Positions 7,401 to 14,500 of a DNA stretch of 18,444 nt are shown here, in pieces (position 1 is the first letter of the stretch; each line of letters starts with the position of its first letter). Origin of the DNA: Beroe ovata (lineage: Eukaryota; Ctenophora; Nuda; Beroida; Beroidae); the NCBI GenBank assembly GCA_946803715.1, contig CAMPET010000383.1, forward strand, positions 25,766 to 44,209, written 5' to 3'. A model generated the notes under the pieces. It was not told where the DNA came from. It made no database searches and saw only the letters and a list, made by a program, of their open reading frames with translations. The position numbers and the translations under genes are program-made.

Positions 7401-9475
7401 ATCAATTATCAACGAAGAGTAAGTTATTCACAGAATAAAGTGAATTTCTTTGGCTGAAATTTGAGTATAGTAACAATTGATAAGACCCCTCCCAACCCCC
7501 CTTAGAATGCAGTCTGCGTATCAGTTTTTCTGTGCGTTCCACGTGTACGACTGCGACAGACCGGTTACACCCGAGAAGTTTCACAACTTGGTAGTTCAAG
7601 CGGTGGACAAGTTCAACAAGTGTCTGGAGACAAATACTCTGCGTGGATGTGTCTACAGCACCGAGACCCATCAGTTGGCGGTGAGTGTTGTGACACCGCG
7701 GTGTTAACAGCAGGTGTCACAACACTAACCTGTTAACAACAGGTGTCACAACACTAACCTGTTGCAGTTCACACTTTAGCGTTGAATTGATATTGATAAG
7801 TCATACTTATCAAATTGACACCTTCAAATTCCCACTTTAAATGACAATTGACACCATTTCAGACGCACCTGTACGCCAGCATCTATTCAGTGTACCTGGC
7901 CGATTGGTTGGCTGCATTCCCCCGCGAACAAATTCACATTATCAAGTTCGAAGACCACATTTCACACCAGATAGACAGCATTCAGTCAATTTGTGACTTC
8001 CTTGAGATTCGTAAGTATGACGGGGGGAGTTCATCGTCCAACCTGATTAGGTTATAAAAATTCGTACTTCTCGGTATTACCTCTGAATTTCTCGCAAAAC
8101 TCCGACATTAATTTCATAAAATCTCCTCTATATTTTGTTGATTAACTGTCACTGCACTTTCCACCGTATTATTGTAAAACTTCGCTAATTCACACACAAA
8201 CATGCCACACGCAAATCAGTAGCATGTCTTTCAGCAGCTGATGCTATTTTGTACATTTCATCCGGAGTTTGAGCTTCATGTGGACATCCGAAAACCTGTC
8301 ATCGGCCGAACGCGTACGCACTCTTGTCCGGTCATATATATAAACGGAGAAATACTTCCACACGAGTGTGTGGTGATATGTAGTGATGGATAATTATCTG
8401 TGCACTGCGGTATATAATTACTTAATTGATAGTTAATTGGTGTGCTGCAGCTCTAGATTTATCAGTGATCGTAGGGATTGATCATGGTTGGCATGTTGAG
8501 CGATCCGTCTAGGCCATATCATAGTCTCTGTGTAGTGAGTATACATGAGCCATGTCATATTATACTTTCTACCATCATATCTTAGTTCTAACTCATCTCA
8601 ATCTCATTTATAGTCTCACACAGAAAACACACTGACACTTAGATATTGACACCACATATGCTCGCTTTATAAACCAATTGACTCCATCAATCTTCGTGTT
8701 TCCTACACCCAATGAGTGGAATATTTCATAGCGTACGGTATACAATTAAATGATCTGAAATTTTTCACCTCACCACAGACTCCGTGAGCCAAGTTATACT
8801 TATAAGCCAAGTCATGGCTGGAGCTCCGAATTGTGACTCACGTCATAAGTTGTAACGCATGATGAATGATGATCTTTCCGCAACGCGCTGATGTTTACTT
8901 GTCTTTTGCACATTATATCCCTCATCAGTGTTGAATCTTCACAGCGGTAGTATTTCCATGAGGAGATGTGTGCCACGCTTGCTATAATTGGATTCATCAT
9001 TTGAGAATGTCCTAAATCACTCAAGCCATGATATGTAGCAAGAATTGTTACCCCACCCTTTTTTCCCCTGCCTTTTCTTCAATTAACTTGTAATTTCTGT
9101 AACTAGATGATTAAAATATTCTGTAAAAATAACATTGCAGCGAGGTTTGATGACAACCAACTAGCACAGTATCTCGAAGAACACAAGGTACGGAATTCAC
9201 TAAAAGAGGAGAAGAAAATTCCGTATATCATGCAGGAGACAAAGGATCTTCTCCTAGCGTTCTTCAAACCCTATCTCAGGTAAAACTTAGATCTCTAAAA
9301 ATCTAAATTTGAGAATAGTTTATGATGACGTTATTTTAGTTTAGATTGATCATAGAGCTCGAAAATACGGTATCTTGCGAATTTAACCGTTTGATTTCTA
9401 AAATTTCCCCACTTTTTCAGGGATTTGGTCGCGTTGCTGGGGGATAAGAAGTGGGACTGGAATTATTACGATTAA
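4474..9475 (+). CDS. CHST15: Carbohydrate sulfotransferase 15-like (GalNAc 4-sulfate 6-O-sulfotransferase family), 13 coding exons
   Basis: Exons: 4474-4482, 4540-4612, 4835-4922, 5558-5651, 5795-6003, 6223-6386, 6540-6668, 6844-6942, 7201-7360, 7506-7680, 7863-8010, 9141-9279, 9421-9475. All junctions are GT-AG and phase-compatible; the sum is 1,542 nt, 513 aa plus TAA. The ATG has A at -3 and G at +4, and an in-frame TGA lies at 4423. Order: membrane anchor (residues 4-21), charged and Pro/Gln-rich stem (about 28-180), FRNPCW (182-187), 5'-PSB IIGFTKAGTTD (206-216), KETHYF (233-238), 3'-PB LRGPISRMQSAY (336-347), RGCVY (388-392), KFEDH (428-432). Family knowledge: these are Golgi type II enzymes that transfer sulfate from PAPS to C-6 of GalNAc-4-sulfate in chondroitin/dermatan sulfate. 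Human CHST15 is somewhat longer, about 560 aa. Family membership is strong; exact acceptor substrate is inferred only. The 5' UTR was not found. Confidence 0.9.
4540..4612 (+). CDS. CHST15-like exon 2: signal-anchor membrane segment
   Basis: Acceptor ccctcag and donor GTAAGT. It encodes a strongly hydrophobic run beginning LVLILGVLLLLHIGVVF, with a three-residue cytoplasmic tail supplied by exon 1. This fits the single N-terminal anchor of Golgi sulfotransferases, although a cleaved signal peptide cannot be excluded. It ends in phase 1. Confidence 0.75.
4835..4922 (+). CDS. CHST15-like exon 3: stem region
   Basis: Acceptor ttcctcag and donor aag|GTACAG. Frame and phase (1 in, 2 out) match both neighbours. 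It is hydrophilic (GPVNKDTHSDAENVKPRDTG), as expected of a lumenal stem. Using the alternative acceptor tttcatag at 4820 would create a TAG codon across the junction, so 4835 is preferred. Confidence 0.7.
4923..5557 (+). other. Intron 3 of the CHST15-like gene (635 bp)
   Basis: AT-rich intron bounded by GTACAG and gttacag. I see no exon, repeat or RNA gene inside it. Confidence 0.7.
5558..5651 (+). CDS. CHST15-like exon 4: stem region
   Basis: Acceptor gttacag, donor AAG|GTTGTT. It encodes a helix-prone Ala/Glu/Lys-rich stretch (EQAFLLQNLGESSRKVAAKT then AELGSEASSK) that completes the split Arg codon from exon 3 and ends in phase 0. The acceptor's pyrimidine tract is weak, so the exact start is less certain than the frame. 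Confidence 0.65.
5795..6003 (+). CDS. CHST15-like exon 5: Pro/Gln-rich stem leading to the catalytic domain
   Basis: Acceptor ctctgcag, donor GAG|GTAGGA. It starts with a Pro/Gln-rich low-complexity stem (PRPQVVRPEQPQVPKPAPVI) and continues through a DFGRVEDFEDSCDAAYC segment. It ends in phase 2, completed by exon 6. Confidence 0.85.
6223..6386 (+). CDS. CHST15-like exon 6: NPCW and first half of the 5'-PSB (PAPS-binding) motif
   Basis: Acceptor cccacacag, donor GCAG|GTGAAT. It carries FRNPCW and LFCIPYFYIIGFTKAG, the family signature just before the PAPS 5'-phosphosulfate loop. The loop Lys is residue 211. The intron splits the loop's Gly codon, and TTD follows in exon 7. Confidence 0.92.
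6452..6530. repeat. Tandem duplication of about 39 bp in intron 6
   Basis: Two adjacent copies (6452-6490 and 6491-6530) share the order TTTTGAAAAAAAA, ACACGTGAT, AAC, a C run, then CG. They differ by small indels in the A and C homopolymers. The duplication ends just before the intron's 3' splice site. Confidence 0.85.
6540..6668 (+). CDS. CHST15-like exon 7: TTD of the 5'-PSB and the KE-x-HYF catalytic segment
   Basis: Acceptor gctctcag. It encodes TTDMFHVLRNH and KETHYFDRHRR, matching the CHST15 KEPHWW region. There are two in-frame phase-1 donors: a weaker one after 6632 (G|GTAGGA) and a stronger one after 6668 (G|GTGAGC). The longer form is chosen because its spacing to the next conserved segment is closer to that of the human protein. 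Confidence 0.85.
6669..6843. repeat. TGACACCACTT minisatellite filling intron 7
   Basis: The intron holds about seven units related to TTGACACCACTTTCTT (near 6675, 6737, 6753, 6769, 6788, 6807 and 6826), plus one copy in opposite orientation near 6714 (GGTGTCA). The last unit, CCTGACACC plus CTCTTTTT, directly forms the 3' splice site. Confidence 0.85.
6844..6942 (+). CDS. CHST15-like exon 8
   Basis: Acceptor cctctttttcag, donor CATG|GTGAGT, phase 1 on both sides. It encodes PKSFMSYVNSGHFREELIQT and the following MREDTDVLFHG, the variable segment between the KE motif and the TMWDN-like motif of exon 9. Confidence 0.88.
7120..7134. repeat. C15 homopolymer in intron 8
   Basis: Fifteen consecutive C, preceded by a CCCTCCCCC tract at 7095-7105. 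The length is likely to be unstable and prone to sequencing error. Confidence 0.9.
7154..7189. repeat. 18-bp tandem duplication before the exon 9 acceptor
   Basis: CCTTTCCCAAAGAGTGCT at 7154-7171 is followed directly by a copy with one mismatch at 7172-7189, 11 bp upstream of the 3' splice site at 7199-7200. It contributes the pyrimidine tract. Confidence 0.9.
7201..7360 (+). CDS. CHST15-like exon 9: HVWDNEFW and 3'-PB (PAPS 3'-phosphate binding) motif
   Basis: Acceptor ctctttcactcag, donor TCCAG|GTTTGT. It contains ATPSHVWDNEFW (human counterpart ASASTMWDNNAW) and KTKIIVSLRGPISR, the start of the 3'-PB motif, whose Ser345 falls in exon 10. The usual Asp of LRDP is Gly here. Confidence 0.92.
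7506..7680 (+). CDS. CHST15-like exon 10
   Basis: Acceptor cccccttag, donor GCG|GTGAGT. It begins by completing Arg342, then MQSAY with the conserved Ser and Tyr of the 3'-PB motif. It ends with FNKCLETNTLRGCVYSTE, closely matching the family's C-x(n)-LRACVY segment. Confidence 0.92.
7684..7763. repeat. Inverted repeat overlapping a 5' splice site, second arm duplicated
   Basis: AGTGTTGTGACACC at 7684-7697 overlaps the donor GTGAGT (7681-7686). Its perfect reverse complement GGTGTCACAACACT occurs at 7713-7726 and again at 7742-7755. The two copies lie within a 24-bp direct repeat (7711-7734 and 7740-7763). Confidence 0.92.
7793..7813. repeat. 8-bp hairpin in intron 10
   Basis: TTGATAAG, TCATA loop, CTTATCAA. 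It is a perfect small inverted repeat in the same intron as the donor-overlapping repeat. Confidence 0.8.
7863..8010 (+). CDS. CHST15-like exon 11
   Basis: Acceptor caccatttcag, donor ATTC|GTAAGT. It encodes LYASIYSVYLADWLAAFPRE and IHIIKFEDHISHQIDS, equivalent to human LYAVYLLDWLSVF and LRLEDHASN. It ends in phase 1. Confidence 0.92.
8011..9140 (+). other. Intron 11 of the CHST15-like gene (1,130 bp)
   Basis: The longest intron in the window, bounded by GTAAGT and attgcag. It holds a CCACAC/GTGTGG small inverted repeat at 8358-8373, a TATATATAAA stretch near 8334 and one TTGACACCAC motif near 8645. No exon or RNA gene is recognised. Confidence 0.65.
9141..9279 (+). CDS. CHST15-like exon 12
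   Basis: Acceptor aacattgcag, donor CTCAG|GTAAAA. After a 1,130-bp intron it encodes a Lys/Glu-rich helix and the segment MQETKDLLLAFFKPYL, matching the LRDFYRPFNARL helix near the end of human CHST15. Confidence 0.88.
9421..9475 (+). CDS. CHST15-like exon 13: C-terminus and stop
   Basis: Acceptor ctttttcag. It encodes DLVALLGDKKWDWNYYD and then TAA at 9473-9475. The aromatic-rich end (WDW) resembles the FAW end of vertebrate family members. Confidence 0.88.
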
Positions 9476-11500
9476 TTCCGATCAGTTTCGCTCACATCAT
9501 AATATATAATGGTGGTCACATGTATGATCTATGAGTACGCAGCGTTTTTAACTTATTCAACCGTGTGTCTTTGTGGGTGGTGGAATTAAATTCGGGGTTC
9601 AAGACTTTCCAGAGATGGGAATAGCTGGAGTTCATGTGGACTCATTCATAAACCAATCAATGATCCTCCGCCGACCTGGATCAATTAATTAATCTAAGAG
9701 GACTATCAATTAATGAGGACCTTTCTATGGGAAAGGACTGACAAAATCAAGCTTCCGTGGTAAACCATGTGAATGAATGATTTCTGCTTTTTCAGCCCTT
9801 GCTATTGCATTGTTCAGAGTTAAACGTAGTTTGATAGCTAAGTTTTGTTAATATTTATGCTTTTCAGTTCAACTACTTTATTTAAGTTGGATGTAACAGA
9901 AGTTGAATTAGTAGATTAGTCAATTTAATACTGAAATCAATATTAATCTTGCGCAGCTTCTCAGAATTTTTCAAATGTTTATAAGAAAAATGTATTGAAA
10001 GTTGGTAAACATTATCGAGTCCTACTCCTAAAATTACGAATTTATGTGACGAGACCGTTATATACTCACCTGTTCTACTTAATTACAGCTTCAGTTACTA
10101 AGTCTAACTTAATCACTTCTTAACAATGTTACATCAAAGTATTGCATAATCTTTCACTCCATTTTCGGGGTTTATTACGTTATGTTTTTTGTCGTCTATG
10201 ATATTTTGACCGCCGTTTAATTCAATATTGATCTTATGATGAAGCCGAGTATTTCTTTACTTAAGCGGGATCCGATTTCTATGTGCTATCGGTATATTAG
10301 AATAAAGCAACTTAGAATTAGATGAGCTTGGTAATGGTTACTAACTTTAATCAAGTAACTTCAGATTTTCTTACTCGGTCCGCATTATTCGACTATTTCG
10401 TTGTATTGGCTAAAGTAACTTCAAAATTACACTTGTTTTTGAGGTAAGAACACTGAACAGCCGGCGTTTAGTATTAAAACCCTGTTCGCCTTAAATGTTT
10501 TGGGAATGTTTTCAGCTGTTATTTTCAAATCATAGAACTGTACTTACTTCTTAGTAATAGTATAGTTTCATATGATTGTAATTTATTGAATTTGATGTAA
10601 AACTGCGATCAGCTTAAGATCAGTTGATTGATAAATTAATTAGCACCTCCATGAATATAATAAGTATGTTAAATCGATTTGTTTGCAAATCGATGGATGT
10701 ATTAACTTGTTTAAGTAACTTGATTACTACCCAGTACCCTTATGATACTTGAAGATCAGAATAAACTCTCTACTTGAAAACTTAAAAACGAGTAGTGATA
10801 GTAGGTATGTATAATAATGCCGTTTTCAAGTTATAAATGGCTTATTGTAGTTGAAAGCTGCAATTAAGTTCCAATTTGAATTAAACGCCGTGTTTCAATT
10901 GTAAATCCGTATCTGAAAGTGAAAAATGTGCAGGTGCGATTTATTCTGTTCGTTTTCTGACTGATATTGATAGACCCCGGCTAGGCGGCTCGCGACAGCA
11001 GGGCCTAGCTCATTGCCAAGATTGCAGACGCGGACGGTGAATTCTCGTTATAATTAGTTTGAACTTTATCGCGTTTCGGATGATACCCGACACCTAGGAC
11101 ATCAATGGTTACATAAACACCCTGCACACAACAACTGACGCGAAAAACCATGCTTTCCTGTTTCAGTTTAGATTTGTATACTATTAGTATTACTAGCTGA
11201 TTTTATGTATTCGCAGATTCTAGTCAACTTCGCGCTTTTTCATATTCTTACTTTTTTCTCCTCGGGTTTATTGATCATGATGAGTTGCAGGCGGTAACAC
11301 GTGGTTACAAATTTTCAATTCTCGACTCATTAAGACATTAATCATAATATGGAGTTGATAATTGGGATCAACCAATTAAGTTAATAAGGTGGTTCTTATC
11401 AGTTATCTGTGTATCTAAACTTAAAGTGGTTCTACTAGAACTTCTAGTGTATCCAGGATTGAGAAGTCGTAGGCAGATTGAATCTTAATTCCTGATCAAA
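9476..11500. other. AT-rich intergenic region without ORFs
   Basis: About 2 kb between the sulfotransferase stop and the Ig gene start codon. No open frame of 60 codons or more lies within it on either strand. It has three AAGTAACTT motifs (10353, 10413, 10713), a 9-bp inverted repeat at 10673-10694 (ATCGATTTG/CAAATCGAT) and a GC-rich island at about 10974-11040. The 3' UTR of gene 1 and promoter of gene 2 must lie here, but their limits are not visible. Confidence 0.6.
9585..9590 (+). promoter_or_regulatory. Possible poly(A) signal ATTAAA for the CHST15-like gene
   Basis: ATTAAA is the common variant of the polyadenylation hexamer and lies 110 bp after the stop codon. A canonical AATAAA occurs only at 10301-10306, about 830 bp after the stop. 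Either could be used; in AT-rich DNA both may be chance matches. Confidence 0.3.
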
Positions 11501-11535
11501 ATGACCTTGCAGATCGCTCCTTCAATCCCTTTCCT
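11501..11535 (+). CDS. Ig gene exon 1: start codon and first part of signal peptide
   Basis: ATG at 11501 encodes MTLQIAPSIPF plus two bases of Leu, then donor GTAAGA. Phase 2 fits exon 2, which starts with A and continues in frame. The region before exon 2's hydrophobic core has no in-frame ATG, so a spliced start is required. Confidence 0.7.
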
Positions 11536-14500
11536 GTAAGAACTAAAGAGTCAAATTTAATTTTCAAGATGTTCTTCAATGTCGAATCTCAATAGGGTTT
11601 ACTTTCCCTGATTTTCTCCAATTTCTCAGATTTCAATTTGGTTACTTGGTGCTCCTCTTCATATTACCTGGATATACATCAGCTGGTAGGTACTGGTCTC
11701 GACTGCGACATCATGTGAAACAACACTGGGCTAAAATACCCAAAATAAGATTCAATTTGGTTTTCGAAATAAGTAAAAACCAAAATAAAAACGTATACAC
11801 TGTATGTATGTACTCTACATCAATTCTGCATAACGATACTTACACACGCAAATACCTATCATGTCACGTGACCTGTCACGTGTGTGTTTGCGCGCGAACT
11901 CGTAGGTCATCCCAATATCATGATTATGATGATTCTGCGCGCGCAATGCGCTAGGTATCAAATTTTACTTTCCTTGCATCTACAATGTACATGTACACTA
12001 GTTTCGTACATGTACACTCGTTTCGTTCTACTGCACCTCGGTACCGTGAAATGTACGAGTTTTATTTTATGCCTGTAGTGTGTAGGCTGTCGTCTACGAA
12101 ATGATTTCGTTTTGTCACATATCGCAGTTGAAGGTAAATAGAGACACACTGACTGTCAGTGACTGACAATGACATACAGGTCTTAGTTTAACGATTTCTC
12201 CATCGATTATGATTCAGCCAGATTTCATCTGTCCAAACCACATTCCTTGCAGCTGAAAGTGGACAGATGAAATATGGCATCATTCTCCTCCATACTATGT
12301 TGACCTCTTTCAGCAGGTCCTGCCATATTCACTTTCACATCTGAACCCACATCCCAACACGTGTTTCCCGGCGGTACAGTTACCCTCAGCTGTGTGGCCT
12401 CCGGTCGTGAGACCATCACGTACACGTGGTACAAACTTGACACCGGCTTCACAATGCCACCACGTGATACGGTGTCAGGGGAGGCGGGGAGTACTCTCAT
12501 AGTGGCTGCGGCTGATGTTGACGATCCGTCAGAAATGAGGATGTTTCAGTGTAGTGCCGCCGCTAGTGGCGCCAGAGGTGGCAGCGAGCTTATTTACAGT
12601 GATGTGGCTACTGTCACTTACACCCTGCCGTCAGGTGAGATGTTATAGAGTGGTGTTTTCTGGTTTTGCGGTCTACCTTTTCCGAGCATTGATCATAGGT
12701 ATATGATCACCTTCCAGTTTCGGAAAAATCGATTCATTGTGCTGGTTAATGGTCATTGTGATACAAATTTGTATTCGATAGTCGATATTCTTGAACTTCA
12801 CTTATCCCGATTTCGCTGCATATCCACCTCATTTCAGATAACATCATATTCTCGGGTCAGCAATACGAGAACATCTCCAGAACTGTGAATAACCTTAATC
12901 CTGATGGGGTCGTACTCGCATTAAAGTGCAATGGTCACTCCAGTGACATTGACTCTGAAATTTCCAATGGCAATGCTTATAATGTCTACTGGTATAAGGA
13001 CTCTGAGAGTAGCCCTGTCAATTACACCAATATGTGGACGAACTATGCTTTACAGAAGGGGAAAGTTATAGCAGAAGTGTCCGGAGCTGATTATGAAGCA
13101 GATTCTGGCAGATATGATCTGGTTATCTACAACGTTAAACCCAGCAATGCTGGGACATACTACTGCAAAGCTGAGTCTGCAAATGATTCAGTGACATTAG
13201 GATCAACAATATTAACCGTTAATGGTGAGTGGTTATGGTCTAAATAATCATAATTTCATCCAACACGCAACACGAATAACACTGAAAATCATTGACATAT
13301 CATCCTGCAGTGGACGAAATAACCGGACTCGCAATGAACGCTAAATCCACTACTACGGGATACACAGTTCAAGCTGTGGCCAATGGGAAGTTGAAATCAG
13401 TACCCAATGTTGGTGACAGTGTACTGCTCATGTGTGGAGCTGTGTGTAGATCAGCTGGGGGGAGCAATGATGTGCAGTATGAGTGGACGAGGAATGGGGT
13501 AATCATTGCCTCGACTCCAGAATTTACCGTTACCATACAAGATACAGTCACTGTCAGCTACACCTGCGGTGTGAAAAATTGTGGCCTCCAGACCTCCACT
13601 TCCAGCATAAACATCGATCCACAAGGTAAGATATCTGATTTGGTTGCATGATTGAATGTAGCTACTATAGCTGGCCAAATAGATTTGGTTGTTTTGGTGT
13701 CAGGAAAAATATAAATTTCTGGCCACATGGTTTTTGCTTACAAACTACGGGTATCTCACTTTGTGACACCACGTACTCACCACGTACTCAATCCAACATA
13801 AAATGTGTCAAAACATTTCAGCTGCCATTGAGGATTTCTCCACGTTCTCATTTTCCTCACATGCACCCCGATACATGTGGTACATGACATCAAACAACAA
13901 CACTTCGACAACACCGTTCGAGATAAATTGCGCTGGAAACGACAGTCTCAACACGAAGTTTGTCCCGGAGGTTTACAAGAATGGAGTTTCTGTCGCAGCA
14001 GGTGCCGGATATATCTTCCAAGTGCCACCTGCACCAACGGAAAGTGGGGTGTACCAATGTGTTGTAACGAACTCCGGGATCACAAAGTTTCTGAGGCAGA
14101 AGACAACAAACGTCATCATAGCAAGTAAGTTCAACTTCTTGTTGGGTCACGCGCGAATCATGTTATTGCGATTACTTGAAGCCCCACGGCTCACATCAAC
14201 TCGTTTATAGATCAATACTGAAACTTGCTTCACCTCAAGACCCAAATATCTATATCCTGATTTAATACCGATACAGGTGACCCGACAGTCTCAATGACTG
14301 CCACCCAGACGAGCATTGTCAATGGAACAGATGCTCGATTCACCTGCCAAGTCTCCGGATATCCGATAGAGTCTGTGACAATTACCAAAGACACGACCAG
14401 TACCGGCATCGATTGTATAGATGGAACACTCATTGGGACGGCATCCTGTTCTAAGATATCCGATTCTGAGTATGTGATGACTATTCGAGACTTTTCCGAT

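Larger units (their letters stand above)
11686..12313 (+). other. Intron 2 of the Ig gene (628 bp)
   Basis: It contains CACGTG E-box motifs at 11864-11881 (tgtCACGTGac repeated as tgtCACGTGtg), a 19-bp tandem repeat at 11987-12024, and a perfect 14-bp inverted repeat at 12222-12273. No exon is recognised. Confidence 0.65.

Noticed and set aside
7711-7763. Short CRISPR-like direct repeats
   Set aside because: Only two copies with a 5-bp spacer inside a eukaryotic intron. It is a local duplication, not a CRISPR array.
11646-11954. 102-aa frame starting in the signal peptide and running through intron 2
   Set aside because: The first part is exon 2, but the start there is TTG. The remainder is read-through past the donor GTAGGT, and true coding resumes at 12314.
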